Counted from the stretch's first letter, positions 49,001 through 59,068 are shown. The stretch: 64,000 bases of DNA from Comamonas sp. Y33R10-2 (GCF_019355935.1 NZ_CP079925.1:186001-250000); one strand, 5' to 3'. Notes: generated from the sequence alone by a model not told the origin. Numbers and translations are program-made.

Positions 49001-50813
49001 GGGTCGTTTTGGCGTGACTGCTGAATATCTGTCTTCTTCCGATCAAATTCAGATCAAGATGGCTCAGGGCGCTAAGCCCGGTGAAGGTGGTCAGTTGCCC
49101 GGCGGCAAGGTGTCCGAGTACATCGGCGCACTGCGTCACTCTGTGCCGGGTGTGGGCCTGATTTCGCCTCCTCCTCACCACGACATCTACTCGATCGAAG
49201 ATTTGGCTCAGCTGATTCACGATCTGAAGAACGTGGCTCCGCACGCCAGCATCAGCACCAAGCTGGTGTCTGAAGTGGGTGTGGGCACGATTGCTGCAGG
49301 CGTGACCAAGTGCAAGAGCGATCACTTGGTGATCGCCGGCCATGACGGCGGCACTGGCGCATCGCCTTGGTCCTCCATCAAGCATGCGGGCGGCCCTTGG
49401 GAGATCGGTCTGGCTGAAACTCAGCAAACTCTGGTGCTCAACCGTCTGCGTGGCCGTGTGCGCGTGCAGGCTGATGGCCAGATGAAGACCGGCCGCGATG
49501 TGATCATTGGCGCTTTGCTGGGTGCTGACGAGTTTGGTTTTGCTACCGCGCCTCTGGTGGTCGAAGGCTGCATCATGATGCGCAAGTGCCACCTGAACAC
49601 CTGCCCTGTGGGCGTGGCCACGCAAGACCCCGTGCTGCGCGCCAAGTTCACTGGCAAGCCTGAGCATGTGGTGAACTACTTCTTCTTCATCGCTGAAGAA
49701 GTGCGCCAGATCATGGCCCAGCTGGGTATTGCCAAATTTGACGACCTGATTGGCCGCTCTGACCTGCTGGACACTCGCAAGGGTATCGAGCACTGGAAGG
49801 CTCAGGGTCTGGATTTCAGCCGCCTGTTCTATCAGCCTGAAGTGCCTGCAGATGTGCCGCGCTTTCATGTGGAGTCGCAAGACCATTTGCTGGACAAAGC
49901 GCTTGACGTCAAGCTCATCGAGCGCTGCAAGCCTGCCATCGAAAACGGCGAAAAAGTACGCATCATGGAAGTGGCGCGCAACGTCAACCGCTCCGTGGGT
50001 GCCATGCTCTCTGGCGCAGTCACTAAGCTGCACCCAGAAGGCTTGCCAGACGACAGCATCCGTATCCACTTTGAAGGTACAGGCGGTCAATCGTTTGGCG
50101 CCTTCTTGTGCAACGGCATTACGCTGAACCTGTCTGGTGAAGCCAATGACTACACCGGCAAGGGCTTGTCCGGCGGTCGTGTGGTGGTGCACCCCAGCCA
50201 TGAATTCCGTGGCAACACAGTGACCAACACCATCGTGGGCAATACCGTGATGTTTGGCGCGACCAGCGGTGAAGCCTTCTTCAGTGGCGTCGCTGGCGAG
50301 CGTTTTGCGGTGCGTCTGTCAGGTGCTACAGCTGTGGTCGAAGGCGTGGGTGATCACGGCTGCGAATACATGACTGGCGGTACCGTGGTGGTGCTGGGTA
50401 AGACTGGCCGCAACTTCGCTGCCGGTATGAGCGGCGGTGTGGCTTATGTCTACGACGAAGACGGTAAGTTTGACCAGCGTTGCAACACGGCTTCAGTGAA
50501 GCTGGAGAAGGTGCTGCCGCATGACGAGTTCGTCTCGCGCATTGATCCTGCCATCTGGCACCGTGGTCAAAGCGATGACCAGCAACTGCGCAACTTGCTT
50601 GAAGCGCATAGCCGTTGGACGGGCTCCAAGCGTGCCCGTGAGCTGCTGGACAACTGGGCCGTTGCACGTGCCAAGTTCGTCAAGGTGTTCCCGACCGAGT
50701 ACCAGCGTGCTCTGGGCGAGATCTTTGAACGCAAACAGAAGGCTGAACAAGCGAAATCGCAAGATGCGAAAGCGCTAACAGCTACTAAAAAAGAAGCAGT
50801 AGCCGCCAAGTAA
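46065..50813 (+). CDS. gltB: glutamate synthase, large subunit
   Basis: The 1582-residue NADPH-GOGAT alpha subunit converts glutamine plus 2-oxoglutarate to two glutamates. A propeptide ends before Cys26 ([12 protein letters not shown]), the amidotransferase nucleophile, as in other GltB proteins. The FMN/synthase domain contains [15 protein letters not shown] and [15 protein letters not shown]. The 3Fe-4S cysteines are in [19 protein letters not shown] near residue 1170. The C-terminal beta-helix has [26 protein letters not shown] precedes the ATG at 46065. It is followed by gltD after 74 bases. Confidence 0.98.
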   Translation: MTTAAEIKRLQDHGLYSKSNEHDACGLGFVAHIKGQKRHDIVLGALKILENIDHRGAVGADPLMGDGAGILIQIPDQLYREEMAKQGVTLPPAGEYGVGMIFLPKEHASRLACEQEMERAIKAEGQVLLGWRDVPVNRDMPMSPTVQEKEPILRQVFIGRGADVIVQDALERKLYVIRKTASGAIQGLGLKHSKEYYVPSMSSRTVVYKGLLLADQVGVYYKDLSDERCVSAIGLVHQRFSTNTFPEWPLAHPYRYVAHNGEINTVRGNYNWMLAREGVMASPVLGEDLQKLYPISFAGQSDTATFDNCLELLTMAGYPISQAVMMMIPEPWEQHEAMDERRRAFYEYHAAMMEPWDGPASIVFTDGRQIGATLDRNGLRPSRYVVTEDDLVILASEAGVLPVPDSKIVRKWRLQPGKMLLIDLEQGRMIEDDELKANVVNTKPYKQWIENLRIKLDQVEIPADFKAPVAKSDLSLLDRQQAFGFTQEDIKFLLTPMAEKGEEGIGSMGNDSPLAVLSDKNKPLYNYFRQMFAQVTNPPIDPIREAIVMSLVSFVGPKPNLLDINQVNPPMRLELQQPVLDFEGMARLRDIEKHTNGKFKSSTIDITYPLSWGKEGVEAKLASLCAHAVDEIKGGANILIISDRNVSATQVAIPALLALSAIHQHLVKEGLRTTAGLVVETGTAREVHHFAVLAGYGAEAVHPYLALETLVDIFSREDAPITADKAIYHYVKAIGKGLSKIMSKMGVSTYMSYCGAQLFEAVGLNTATVDKYFTGTASRVEGIGIFEIAEETIRNHQAAFSDDPVLADALDAGGEYAWRARGEEHMWTPEVIAKLQHSTRSNNFNTYKEYAQLINDQSKRHMTLRGLFEFKFDPAKAIPVDQVESVKEIVKRFATGAMSLGSISTEAHATLAVAMNRIGGKSNTGEGGEDPKRYRNELKGIAITKGETLGSIIGKDKVESDIELQAGDSLRSRIKQVASGRFGVTAEYLSSSDQIQIKMAQGAKPGEGGQLPGGKVSEYIGALRHSVPGVGLISPPPHHDIYSIEDLAQLIHDLKNVAPHASISTKLVSEVGVGTIAAGVTKCKSDHLVIAGHDGGTGASPWSSIKHAGGPWEIGLAETQQTLVLNRLRGRVRVQADGQMKTGRDVIIGALLGADEFGFATAPLVVEGCIMMRKCHLNTCPVGVATQDPVLRAKFTGKPEHVVNYFFFIAEEVRQIMAQLGIAKFDDLIGRSDLLDTRKGIEHWKAQGLDFSRLFYQPEVPADVPRFHVESQDHLLDKALDVKLIERCKPAIENGEKVRIMEVARNVNRSVGAMLSGAVTKLHPEGLPDDSIRIHFEGTGGQSFGAFLCNGITLNLSGEANDYTGKGLSGGRVVVHPSHEFRGNTVTNTIVGNTVMFGATSGEAFFSGVAGERFAVRLSGATAVVEGVGDHGCEYMTGGTVVVLGKTGRNFAAGMSGGVAYVYDEDGKFDQRCNTASVKLEKVLPHDEFVSRIDPAIWHRGQSDDQQLRNLLEAHSRWTGSKRARELLDNWAVARAKFVKVFPTEYQRALGEIFERKQKAEQAKSQDAKALTATKKEAVAAK

Positions 50814-50887
50814 TAAGGCCTGAAGCGGTGGTGGCCGAGCTACCACCGCGCACTGCAAGCGAACACAGATTTCAAGGAATACAGATC

Positions 50888-52363
50888 ATGGGAAAGACCA
50901 CCGGCTTTATGGAATACGACCGCATCGAAGAGGGCTATGCCCCCGTTGCGGAACGCCTCAAGCACTACAAAGAATTCGTCATTGGTTTGACGACTGACCA
51001 AGCCAAGGTACAAGCGGCGCGCTGCATGGATTGCGGCACGCCTTTTTGCAACAACGGCTGCCCGGTCAACAACATCATTCCGGACTTCAACGACCTTGTG
51101 TACCGTGATGACTGGAAGAACGCCATCGCCACGCTGCACAGCACCAACAACTTCCCTGAGTTCACGGGCCGGATCTGCCCCGCACCTTGTGAAGCGGCTT
51201 GCGTGGCCAACATCAATGGCGACGCGATTGGCATCAAGTCCATCGAGCACTCCATCATTGACCGCGCCTGGAACGAAGGCTGGGTCAAGCCCCTGCTGCC
51301 CAAGCACCAAACCGGCAAGAAGGTTGCCGTGGTTGGCGCCGGCCCTGCTGGCATGGCTGCTGCCCAGCAACTGGTGCGTGCGGGTCACGATGTGACGCTG
51401 TTTGAAAAGAACGATCACGTGGGTGGCCTGCTGCGCTATGGCATCCCTGACTTCAAGCTGGACAAGGGTTTGATCGACCGCCGCGTGGCACAGATGCAAG
51501 CCGAAGGCCTTAAGATTCGCACTGGCGTGCTGATCGCTGGCCCTGAAGGTTTGGGTAAGGACTCCAAGGTCACCAACTGGGCCAACGAAACGATCAGCCC
51601 AGATCAACTCAAGGCTGAATTTGACGCCGTGCTGTTGACTGGCGGCTCCGAGCAATCGCGTGACTTGCCCGTGCCCGGCCGTGAGCTCGATGGCGTGCAC
51701 TACGCCATGGAGTTCCTGCCTCAGCAAAACAAGGTCAACGGTGGCGACAAGCTCAAGGGTCAGCTGCGCGCTGATGGCAAGCATGTCATCGTCATCGGCG
51801 GTGGCGACACCGGCTCTGATTGCGTGGGGACCTCCAACCGCCACGGCGCCAAGAGCGTGACCCAGTTTGAAGTCATGCCAATGCCGCCCGAGCAGGAGAA
51901 CAAACCTATGGTCTGGCCTTACTGGCCGATCAAGCTGCGCACCAGCTCCAGCCACGATGAAGGTGTGGTGCGCGAGTTCGCCATTTCCACCAAGGAATTC
52001 ACAGGCGACAAGGGCAAGGTCAAGAGCCTGACCACGGTGCAGGTCGAATTCAAGGACGGCAAGCTGTGCGAAGTGCCTGGCACTGAAAAGGTCTGGCCCG
52101 CTGATCTGGTGCTGCTGGCCATGGGCTTTGTTCACCCTGTGTCGCCTGTGCTCGAAGCCTTTGGCCTCGAAAAAGACGCACGTGGGAACGTGAAGGCCAG
52201 CACCGATTTCATCGGTGGCTACGCAACCAATGTCAGCAAGGTGTTTGCTGCGGGCGACATTCGCCGCGGTCAGTCGCTGGTGGTCTGGGCCATTCGCGAA
52301 GGCCGTCAGGCTGCACGCTCGGTCGATGAGTTCTTGATGGGCGCAAGCGAGCTGCCCCGTTAA
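50888..52363 (+). CDS. gltD: glutamate synthase, small subunit
   Basis: The 491-residue beta subunit takes electrons from NADPH through FAD and passes them to GltB. The 4Fe-4S cysteines are in [17 protein letters not shown] and CPAPCEAAC. The FAD site is [17 protein letters not shown] and the NADPH site is [27 protein letters not shown] precedes the ATG at 50888. It forms an operon with gltB and ends in a strong terminator. Confidence 0.98.
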   Translation: MGKTTGFMEYDRIEEGYAPVAERLKHYKEFVIGLTTDQAKVQAARCMDCGTPFCNNGCPVNNIIPDFNDLVYRDDWKNAIATLHSTNNFPEFTGRICPAPCEAACVANINGDAIGIKSIEHSIIDRAWNEGWVKPLLPKHQTGKKVAVVGAGPAGMAAAQQLVRAGHDVTLFEKNDHVGGLLRYGIPDFKLDKGLIDRRVAQMQAEGLKIRTGVLIAGPEGLGKDSKVTNWANETISPDQLKAEFDAVLLTGGSEQSRDLPVPGRELDGVHYAMEFLPQQNKVNGGDKLKGQLRADGKHVIVIGGGDTGSDCVGTSNRHGAKSVTQFEVMPMPPEQENKPMVWPYWPIKLRTSSSHDEGVVREFAISTKEFTGDKGKVKSLTTVQVEFKDGKLCEVPGTEKVWPADLVLLAMGFVHPVSPVLEAFGLEKDARGNVKASTDFIGGYATNVSKVFAAGDIRRGQSLVVWAIREGRQAARSVDEFLMGASELPR

Positions 52364-52380
52364 TCAGTAGCGCTGCACTC

Positions 52381-52409
52381 AAAAAGGCATTCTTCGGAAT
52401 GCCTTTTTT
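52381..52409 (+). terminator. terminator of gltBD
   Basis: AAAAAGGCATTC (52381-52392) pairs with GAATGCCTTTTT (52397-52408) closed by a stable TTCG tetraloop, then T. The following 278 bases to the next gene hold no gene I can support and presumably contain its promoter. Confidence 0.95.
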
Positions 52410-52687
52410 CATAGCCGGAGCGCCAGTCAATCATTGCATCGCATTTTTGTCGTTTTATCTCGCTTTTGAGTAGGGTGTGAGCGTCGAAAGATGCTGGTAT
52501 TGAGTCAAATAGTGTGCAATTTTTGAAGCAGGCGCATGGTTTTGCAACCGGCGAGTGACGCGGTGCTCCGTCTCGGCGACAATAGAGGATTCGGCGCTGG
52601 CGGCAGCCCGTCCGGCTTCAGCGTTGTTGGGGTGGGTGGGTGCAGTCAATGCTCCCCGGTTTTTTTCACTTCACTCTTTTCGACGCC

Positions 52688-53500
52688 ATGAAAAAACGTA
52701 CCCTGCTGGCCTCCGTGGCCCTGACTGCTATCTTGGCCGCCTGCGGCAAGAACGAACCCGCATCCAGCAATGCTGCAGCTCCCGCAGCCGGACCTGCCGC
52801 CGTGGTTGCTACCAAGCTAGTCGTGGGTCTGGACGACAACTTCCCGCCCATGGGCTTCCGTGACGAGAAGAACGAGTTGGTTGGTTTTGACATCGACATG
52901 GCCCGTGAAGCCGCCAAGCGCGCCAACATCGAAGTGGAATTCAAGCCAATCGACTGGAACGCCAAGGAAGCTGAATTGCTGGGCAAGCGCGTTGACGCTC
53001 TGTGGAATGGCCTGACCATTCTGGAAGAGCGCAAGGAAAAGATTCTGTTCTCTGACGCCTACATGATGAACAAGCAAATCATCATTGTGAAGGCTGGCTC
53101 GGACATCAAGGGCAAGGCTGACATGGTCGGTAAGGTTGTGGGCGCTCAAGAAGGCTCTAGCGCTGTGACTGCCATGACCAAGGACAAGGAACTGTCCGAC
53201 AAGTTCAAGGAAACCAAACTGTTCGGTGACAACATCACCGCCCTGATGGACCTGGAAGCCGGTCGTCTGGACGTCGTTGTGGTTGACGAAGTAGTGGGTC
53301 GTTATTTGGTGAACAAGAAGCCTGAGAACTACTCCGTGCTGAGCGATGACTTTGGTACTGAAGAGTACGGCGTTGGTTTCCGTAAGGACGACGAAGCGAC
53401 TCGCAACAAGATCAACGACGTGATCGCTGAAATGAAGAAGGACGGCAAGGCCGCTGAAATCGCTCAAAAGTGGTTTGGCGCTGACGTTATCAAGCACTAA
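52688..53500 (+). CDS. amino acid ABC transporter substrate-binding lipoprotein
   Basis: The 270-residue binding protein of family 3 (polar amino acids) has a signal peptide ending in lipobox LAAC (Cys near residue 18) and an Ala/Pro linker. The mature domain starts VVGLDDNFPPMGFRDEKNE. Ligand-pocket type segments are VDALWNGLTILEERKEKILF and GSSAVTAM. The ATG at 52688 fits the lipoprotein signal but lacks a good ribosome site. Permease and ATPase genes follow after a terminator, so this gene may be expressed at a higher level than they are. Confidence 0.93.
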   Translation: MKKRTLLASVALTAILAACGKNEPASSNAAAPAAGPAAVVATKLVVGLDDNFPPMGFRDEKNELVGFDIDMAREAAKRANIEVEFKPIDWNAKEAELLGKRVDALWNGLTILEERKEKILFSDAYMMNKQIIIVKAGSDIKGKADMVGKVVGAQEGSSAVTAMTKDKELSDKFKETKLFGDNITALMDLEAGRLDVVVVDEVVGRYLVNKKPENYSVLSDDFGTEEYGVGFRKDDEATRNKINDVIAEMKKDGKAAEIAQKWFGADVIKH

Positions 53501-53518
53501 TCCTTTTTAGCGTACTGC

Positions 53519-53550
53519 ACCGGCAATGCTTGGCATTGCCGGTTTTTTTT
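53519..53550 (+). terminator. terminator after the binding-protein gene
   Basis: ACCGGCAATG (53519-53528) pairs with CATTGCCGGT (53534-53543) around CTTGG, followed by eight T. It allows excess binding protein over permease if read-through is partial. Confidence 0.93.
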
Positions 53551-53639
53551 GCTACGACAATGCGTGCAAAGATTTTTGATGCACGCCCGTGCCTGTGGCA
53601 GGCTTTTGATAGCCGTGGTGCCACACTGAAGGCCATTCG

Positions 53640-54293
53640 ATGGAATATGTAATCTCGCTCTTGGGGCCCATGTCGGCTGGTGCCCTTGTTACTCTCAAGC
53701 TGTTTTTCATCACGCTAGCTCTGTCCATTCCTTTGGGCTTGGCGCTGGCGCTGATGCGTATCTCTAGCATCAAGCCGCTAAGCAGCGCCGTGGGCGCTTA
53801 TATCTGGCTGATGCGTGGCACGCCGCTGATGCTGCAGCTGCTGTTTATTTATTTCGCGTTGCCCTTTGTGCCCGTGATTGGCGTGCGCCTGCCCGACTTT
53901 ACGGCTGCTGTGGTGGCTTTTGCGCTGAACTACGCGGCCTACTTTGCCGAAATCTTCCGCGCTGGTATCAAGTCCGTGGACCGCGGCCAGTATGAAGGTG
54001 CCAAGGTGCTGGGCATGACATATGCACAGACCATGCGCCGCATTGTGTTGCCCCAGATGTGGGCCCGCATTTTGCCGCCCATCAGCAACGAGACCATTAC
54101 GCTGGTCAAAGATACATCGCTGATCTACGTGCTGGCGCTGAACGATTTGCTGCGCGTAGCGCGCGGTGTGGTGCAGCGTGATTTCAGCTTTACCCCGTTT
54201 ATTGTGGCGGCGGCCTTCTATCTCATCATGACGCTGATCCTGACATGGGGCTTCCAGCACCTTGAGAAGAAGTATTCAAAATATGACGCATAG
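53640..54293 (+). CDS. amino acid ABC transporter permease
   Basis: The 217-residue inner-membrane permease of the HisM/GlnP family has about five spans. The EAA loop that contacts the ATPase is YEGAKVLGMTYAQTMRRIVLPQ (first part), and LMRGTPLMLQLLFIYFALP is a family signature. A single permease gene suggests a homodimeric channel. It lies between the binding protein and ATPase genes. Confidence 0.94.
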   Translation: MEYVISLLGPMSAGALVTLKLFFITLALSIPLGLALALMRISSIKPLSSAVGAYIWLMRGTPLMLQLLFIYFALPFVPVIGVRLPDFTAAVVAFALNYAAYFAEIFRAGIKSVDRGQYEGAKVLGMTYAQTMRRIVLPQMWARILPPISNETITLVKDTSLIYVLALNDLLRVARGVVQRDFSFTPFIVAAAFYLIMTLILTWGFQHLEKKYSKYDA

Positions 54294-54419
54294 CCCCCAG
54301 TGCGGCTACGCTGCTTCCCCTGAAGCAGGGCGAATGCTTTGCCGCGAGGCGGCTCTTGCTCCGCGCCTTTCCCATGGGGGAGCTCAGTTTTCAGCGCCGG
54401 GCGCTATGGAGAGTTTGTA
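54294..54419. repeat. hairpin-rich GC-rich block inside the ABC operon
   Basis: The 126-base spacer holds a chain of perfect small dyads: CTGCTTC/GAAGCAG (54311-54328), GCCGC/GCGGC (54341-54353), CCCATGGG (54371-54378) and AGCGCC/GGCGCT near 54393. CCCCCAGTGCGG at one end and GGGGGAGC at the other give it an element-like look. No T-run is present. It probably is a repetitive intergenic element. Confidence 0.45.
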
Positions 54420-55205
54420 ATGACGTCTACATCTGACGTAATGATTTCTGCGCAAGGCATTCACAAGGCCTTTGGCAGCAACGAAGTGCTGCGCGGCGTA
54501 TCGCTGGATTTGCTACGCGGTGAGGTTGTCGCGGTGATTGGCCCTTCCGGCTCGGGCAAGAGTACGTTTTTGCGCTGCCTGAATCATCTTGAAACCATTG
54601 ACCGCGGCAGCATCACCATCGAAGGTGAAGTGCTGGCCCAGTCTCAAGGTGACGGTGAAAGCCAAACCAAAGCTCAGTACGTCAGCGACGCCGAGATTCG
54701 CAAGCTTGGCCGCAAGATGGGCATGGTGTTTCAGTCTTTCAATCTGTTTCCTCACCTCACCGTGCTGGAGAACATCATTGAAGCGCCCGTCATCGTCAAG
54801 GGTATGACCCGCGCAGAGATCATCCCCAAGGCTGAAGCCTTGCTGGCCAAGGTCGGCTTGGCTGCCAAGCGCGATGCTTACCCCAATCACCTCTCCGGCG
54901 GTCAAAAGCAGCGCGTGGCCATTGCCCGTGCGCTGGCGATGGAACCGGACATTTTGCTGTTTGACGAGCCCACATCCGCGTTAGACCCGGAGCTGACCGG
55001 CGAAGTGCTGCGCACCATGCGCGAGTTGGCCGAAGAGCATATGACCATGCTGGTGGTGACCCATGAAATGGGTTTTGCCCGCGAAGTGGCGGGCCGCGTG
55101 ATCTTCATGGATGGCGGTCATATCGTGGAGCAAGGTCCTTCAGAAGCCTTTTTCGCTGCGCCAAAACACGAACGCACCAAGGCATTTTTGTACAACATGT
55201 TGTAA
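54420..55205 (+). CDS. amino acid ABC transporter ATP-binding protein
   Basis: The 261-residue GlnQ/HisP-type ATPase shows Walker [10 protein letters not shown], signature [15 protein letters not shown], Walker [13 protein letters not shown] and switch His in [11 protein letters not shown]. The ATG at 54420 has GGAGAG upstream; a longer in-frame reading runs into the repeat block and is not credible. It completes a three-gene polar amino acid importer. Confidence 0.96.
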   Translation: MTSTSDVMISAQGIHKAFGSNEVLRGVSLDLLRGEVVAVIGPSGSGKSTFLRCLNHLETIDRGSITIEGEVLAQSQGDGESQTKAQYVSDAEIRKLGRKMGMVFQSFNLFPHLTVLENIIEAPVIVKGMTRAEIIPKAEALLAKVGLAAKRDAYPNHLSGGQKQRVAIARALAMEPDILLFDEPTSALDPELTGEVLRTMRELAEEHMTMLVVTHEMGFAREVAGRVIFMDGGHIVEQGPSEAFFAAPKHERTKAFLYNML

Positions 55206-55262
55206 AAAGGATGCAACGGCCAATTTGATTTCATATCGCAAAATCGGCCGCTGTCCCTTTTA
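55204..55262 (+). terminator. probable terminator after the ABC operon
   Basis: An imperfect stem pairs AAAAGG and GGCC-ATTT on the left with AAAT-GGCC and CCTTTT on the right, starting at the stop codon. Mismatches in the middle make it less certain. Confidence 0.4.
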
Positions 55263-55320
55263 TATCAATGTTTCTTAGCTCCTGAAAAAGGAGTGAACAC
55301 TCCGTTTCCTATGCCAGTGA

Positions 55321-55355
55321 CCGTATGAACATTCATTGATGAATGTTTGCTACGG
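55321..55355. promoter_or_regulatory. perfect 20-base palindrome upstream of the mla operon
   Basis: AACATTCAT-TG-ATGAATGTT (55328-55347) is a perfect dyad, extended by CCGTA (55321-55325) and TACGG (55351-55355). No T-run follows. It lies about 80 bases before the mlaF start and has the size and symmetry of a TetR-type operator; the binder is unknown. Confidence 0.5.
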
Positions 55356-55425
55356 GCTAACCCGAGCGTTTTGCTTGGCAAGGCGGCACAATACTCGATT
55401 GCTTTCATTTAGTTGCTCCTCACGC

Positions 55426-56238
55426 ATGTCACCTAACGCACCCTTTGTGGAATTGCGCAATGTCACCTTTGGCTATGGTGACCGCATCATCCTGCGCGAT
55501 CTCTCCTTGCAAGTGCCACGTGGCAAAGTCACGGCGCTGATGGGAGCCTCGGGCGGTGGCAAGACCACAGTGCTGCGCTTAATTGGCGGGCAAAACCATG
55601 CCCAGCAAGGGCAGGTGATGATGGATGGTCAAGACGTGACCACCATGGATGCCGATCAGCTCTATGCAGCCCGCCGCCGTATGGGCATGCTGTTTCAGTT
55701 CGGCGCGCTGTTTACCGACATGAGCGTGTTTGACAACGTGGCCTTTCCGCTGCGTGAGCACACCGATCTGCCTGAAGAGCTGATTCGCGACATTGTTTTG
55801 ATGAAGTTACACGCCGTGGGCCTGCGCGGAGCACGGGACTTGATGCCTTCGCAGGTGTCTGGCGGCATGGCCAGACGCATTGCACTGGCCCGCGCCATTG
55901 CACTTGACCCTGAACTCATCATGTATGACGAGCCCTTTGCAGGCTTGGACCCGATTTCTCTGGGCACCTCGGCGCAGCTGATTCGTCAGCTCAACGATGC
56001 CATGGGCTTGACTTCGATTCTGGTCTCCCACGACTTGGAAGAAACCTTCCGCGTGGCCGATCATGTGGTGATCTTAGGCTCTGGCGGTGTGGCTGCTCAG
56101 GGTACGCCCGCTGAAGTGCGTGCCAGCACTGACCCGCTGGTACAGCAATTTATTAACGCCAGACCCGTGGGGCCTGTGCCGTTTCACTATCCCGGCGTCA
56201 GTGCCGATGAAGACTTTGGCAGCCGGAGGCGTGCATGA
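55426..56238 (+). CDS. mlaF: MlaF, ATPase of the Mla phospholipid transporter
   Basis: The 270-residue ABC ATPase of the MlaFEDB complex moves phospholipids between inner and outer membranes. Walker A is GASGGGKTT, the signature is VSGGMARRIALARA (the Mla/MCE-type variant SGGM), Walker B is LIMYDEPFAGLDP, and the switch His is in LVSHDLEET. The start MSPNAPFVELRN is the one that matches the family; there is no clear ribosome site. The first gene of a mlaFEDACB order. Confidence 0.96.
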   Translation: MSPNAPFVELRNVTFGYGDRIILRDLSLQVPRGKVTALMGASGGGKTTVLRLIGGQNHAQQGQVMMDGQDVTTMDADQLYAARRRMGMLFQFGALFTDMSVFDNVAFPLREHTDLPEELIRDIVLMKLHAVGLRGARDLMPSQVSGGMARRIALARAIALDPELIMYDEPFAGLDPISLGTSAQLIRQLNDAMGLTSILVSHDLEETFRVADHVVILGSGGVAAQGTPAEVRASTDPLVQQFINARPVGPVPFHYPGVSADEDFGSRRRA

Positions 56239-57011
56239 ACTTTCTCGCACGCATTGGCGCGGCTGTGCGCAGCCAGCTGATCAATATGGGCATAGGCGCG
56301 CGCCTGTTTTGGCGTCTGCTGACCTTGCTGGGACCGGCGCTCAAACGCCCGCGTTTGATTGGCGACCAGATTCACTTTTTGGGCAATTATTCGCTAGCCA
56401 TCATTGGCGTGTCGGGTTTGTTCGTGGGCTTTGTGTTGGGTCTGCAGGGCTACTACATTTTGCAGCGCTACGGCTCGGCCGAGGCGCTGGGCATGATGGT
56501 GGCGCTGAGCTTGCTGCGCGAGCTTGGCCCTGTGGTGACGGCTTTGTTGTTTGCCGGTCGTGCCGGCACAGCGTTAACGGCTGAAATCGGCTTGATGAAG
56601 GCAGGTGAACAACTGTCTGCTATGGAAATGATGGCGGTTGACCCGGTTAAACGCATCTTGGCACCGCGCTTTTGGGCGGGCCTTATCACCATGCCTTTGC
56701 TGGCGGCCGTGTTTAGTGCGGTGGGCGTGCTGGGCGGATGGCTGGTTGGCGTGGTGATGATTGGTGTGGATAGCGGCGCTTTCTGGGGCCAGATGCAGCA
56801 AGGCGTTGACTGGTGGGTTGACCTGGGTAACGGGGTGCTCAAGAGCTTTATCTTCGGCATTGCGGTGACTTTTGTGGCGCTGCTGCAAGGTTATGCCGCC
56901 AAACCCACACCTGAAGGTGTTTCACGCGCGACCACCAGAACCGTGGTCGTCGCTTCGCTTGCCGTGCTGGGTTTGGACTTCCTGCTCACCGCAACCATGT
57001 TCAGTATTTGA
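56235..57011 (+). CDS. mlaE: MlaE, permease of the Mla transporter
   Basis: The 258-residue membrane protein of the MlaE/Ttg2B family has five to six spans and the conserved ELGPVVTALLFAGRAGTALTAE segment that contacts MlaF. It overlaps mlaF by four bases and has GGAGG before its ATG. Its length and ending fit the family. Confidence 0.96.
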   Translation: MNFLARIGAAVRSQLINMGIGARLFWRLLTLLGPALKRPRLIGDQIHFLGNYSLAIIGVSGLFVGFVLGLQGYYILQRYGSAEALGMMVALSLLRELGPVVTALLFAGRAGTALTAEIGLMKAGEQLSAMEMMAVDPVKRILAPRFWAGLITMPLLAAVFSAVGVLGGWLVGVVMIGVDSGAFWGQMQQGVDWWVDLGNGVLKSFIFGIAVTFVALLQGYAAKPTPEGVSRATTRTVVVASLAVLGLDFLLTATMFSI

Positions 57012-57043
57012 GGCTGCACAGCCAAATCAAAGGTATAAAAATC

Positions 57044-57544
57044 ATGCAGCAAAAGAAAAGCGATATTTGGGTGGGTCTGTTTGTGTTGATTGGCGCGCTG
57101 GCGCTGGTCTTCCTCGGTTTGCAGTCGGCGAATCTGCTCAGTCTGAATTTTGAAAAAACCTATCCCATCACCGCACGTTTTGACAACATTGGCGGGCTCA
57201 AGCCCAAGGCCGCAGTCAAAAGCGCGGGTGTGGTTGTGGGGCGAATTGAATCCATTACCTTCAACGATCAGACCTTTCAGGCCGATGTGGCTATGAACAT
57301 GGAAAATCGTTATGTCTTTCCCAAAGACAGCTCGCTGAAAATCCTGACAAGTGGCCTGCTGGGTGATCAGTACATTGGTATTGAGGCGGGCGCTAGCGAC
57401 GAGAACTTGAAAGCAGGTGATCGCGTGACAGCAACCCAGTCTGCTGTGGTGTTGGAGAATTTGATTGGCCAGTTCCTTTATGGCAAGGCTGAGCAAGGCG
57501 GTGACTCCGGTGGATCTGCAACTAACGGGGAAGCGAAAGAATGA
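57044..57544 (+). CDS. mlaD: MlaD, MCE-domain substrate-binding subunit
   Basis: The 166-residue protein has one N-terminal span (DIWVGLFVLIGALALVFLGL) and a periplasmic MCE domain (ITARFDNIGGLKPKAAVKSA; LLGDQYIGIEAG) that forms a hexameric ring for lipid passage. The start MQQKKSDIW has AAAGG upstream; an earlier in-frame start is not supported. The C-terminal tail is Gly/Ser-rich. Confidence 0.96.
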   Translation: MQQKKSDIWVGLFVLIGALALVFLGLQSANLLSLNFEKTYPITARFDNIGGLKPKAAVKSAGVVVGRIESITFNDQTFQADVAMNMENRYVFPKDSSLKILTSGLLGDQYIGIEAGASDENLKAGDRVTATQSAVVLENLIGQFLYGKAEQGGDSGGSATNGEAKE

Positions 57545-58338
57545 TGACTACAACAAGCCCACAAACTAACTTTGTGTCAAAAAAGGCGCAAGTCTTTAAG
57601 CGCACTGGACTGGTAGCTAGCATTTCTGTAGCAGCTCTGCTGACAGGCTGTGCTACGACGCAAGGCCCTGCGAATCCAGCGGACCCGCTGGAGTCTATGA
57701 ATCGCAGCATTTACTCCTTCAACGAAGGACTCGATGACGCCGTGTTCAAGCCCGTCGCTACGGCTTATCAGGCGGTAACCCCTCGCGTGGCCCGCGATGG
57801 CGTGACCAACTTTTTCGGCAACTTAGGGGATGCTTGGTCCTTCGTTAACAACGTGTTGCAAGGCCAAGGCGAGGGCGCTTACAACTCCATGGTGCGCTTT
57901 AGCGTCAATACTGTGTTTGGTATTGGCGGTCTGTTCGACGTTGCCAGCGAAGCGGGTATTCAGCGTAAAAAGCAGGACTTCGGTCAGACTTTGGGCCGCT
58001 GGGGCGTACCTACGGGACCATATCTGGTACTGCCGTTCTTAGGCCCATCCACCGTGCGTGATACCGGCGGCTTTGCGGTTGATTCCATGGCCTCTCCATT
58101 GAAGCAGGCCCATGATGTGGGTTGGCGCAACAGCCTGTATGGCCTGCGCATTGTCAATACACGCGCAGGCTTGCTTAAAGCGGGCGATGTGCTCGATTCT
58201 GTCGCTTTGGACAAGTACAGCCTGATGCGTGATGTGTATCTGCGCTCACGCATTGGCGGCGTGGTGTCTGGCGGAGATGGTCGTCTTGAAAATTATGATG
58301 ACGACAACGCTGGAAAACTGCCCCCCGAAGGCCAATAA
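57541..58338 (+). CDS. mlaA: MlaA (VacJ), outer-membrane lipoprotein of the Mla pathway
   Basis: The 265-residue lipoprotein removes misplaced phospholipids from the outer leaflet. Its lipobox is LLTGC near residue 36, after an unusually long N-region of about 20 residues. Family segments are DPLESMNRSIYSFNEGLDDA, GFGGLFD-like GIGGLFDVASEAG and GPYLVLPFLGPSTVRDTGG. It overlaps mlaD by four bases. In E. coli mlaA is elsewhere on the chromosome, so here the whole pathway is in one unit. Confidence 0.96.
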   Translation: MMTTTSPQTNFVSKKAQVFKRTGLVASISVAALLTGCATTQGPANPADPLESMNRSIYSFNEGLDDAVFKPVATAYQAVTPRVARDGVTNFFGNLGDAWSFVNNVLQGQGEGAYNSMVRFSVNTVFGIGGLFDVASEAGIQRKKQDFGQTLGRWGVPTGPYLVLPFLGPSTVRDTGGFAVDSMASPLKQAHDVGWRNSLYGLRIVNTRAGLLKAGDVLDSVALDKYSLMRDVYLRSRIGGVVSGGDGRLENYDDDNAGKLPPEGQ

Positions 58339-58419
58339 ACGGCTGCAAGCAGCTAGTTACAAAGAATATGTATGGGCCCAGCAAGTGCGGTGACACTTGC
58401 AAGCTCAAAAGGAAAAGCA

Positions 58420-59049
58420 ATGAAAATGACTCGTCGCGTTTGGAGCATGGCCGCTGGTGCCATGCTTGCTCTGAATCTGGCCCTGCCTGCGCAGGCCGCG
58501 GATGAAACGCCTGATGCTTTGGTCAAGCGCGTCTCTTCTGATGTGCTGGAGACCATCAAGAAAGATGCCACGCTGCGCACTGGCAACACGGGCAAGGTCA
58601 ACGCACTGGTCAATGAAAAAGTCATGCCTTATGTGGACTTTCGCCGCATGACTTCTGCGGCAGTGGGCCCCACTTGGCGTCAAGCCACGCCTGATCAGCG
58701 CCAAAAGCTGCAGGATGAATTCAAGGCGCTGCTGATCCGCACTTACTCGGGCGCTTTGTCCCAAGTTGGCGACCAGACTATTACAGTCAAACCTCTGCGC
58801 ATGGCTGCAGGCGACATCGATGTCTTGGTGCGCACGCAGGTCAACGGCCGCGGCGAGCCTGTGCAATTGGACTTCCGTCTGGAAAAGCAAGCGGACGGCT
58901 GGAAAATTTACAACCTGAATGTGCTGGGTGTGTGGCTGGTTGAAACCTATCGCAACCAGTTTTCTCAGGAAATCAATGCCAACGGCATCGATGGCCTGAT
59001 CAAGACTCTGGCGTCGCGCAGCTCCATGCCTGCCAACGTCTCCAAATAA
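58420..59049 (+). CDS. mlaC: MlaC, periplasmic phospholipid carrier
   Basis: The 209-residue soluble shuttle moves lipids between MlaA and MlaD. The signal peptide ends at ALPAQA, before ADETPDALVKRVSSDVL. Family features are VMPYVDFRRMTSAAVGPTWR and GWKIYNLNVLGVWLVETYR. AAAGGAAAAGC precedes the ATG at 58420. It lies between mlaA and mlaB. Confidence 0.95.
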   Translation: MKMTRRVWSMAAGAMLALNLALPAQAADETPDALVKRVSSDVLETIKKDATLRTGNTGKVNALVNEKVMPYVDFRRMTSAAVGPTWRQATPDQRQKLQDEFKALLIRTYSGALSQVGDQTITVKPLRMAAGDIDVLVRTQVNGRGEPVQLDFRLEKQADGWKIYNLNVLGVWLVETYRNQFSQEINANGIDGLIKTLASRSSMPANVSK

Positions 59050-59068
59050 GCGTATAGCTTTAGTCACC

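Noticed and set aside
46395..50201. Long open frame of 1268 codons on the minus strand within gltB
   Set aside because: It is antisense to an unmistakable GltB protein and arises from codon bias; its translation is His/Gln/Val-rich and resembles no family.
50840..52135. 431-codon minus-strand frame across gltD
   Set aside because: It is antisense to gltD, and no independent evidence supports it.
52455..52649. 64-codon minus-strand frame between gltD and the ABC binding-protein gene
   Set aside because: It has no ribosome site and no recognisable family, and it covers the likely promoter region of the next gene.
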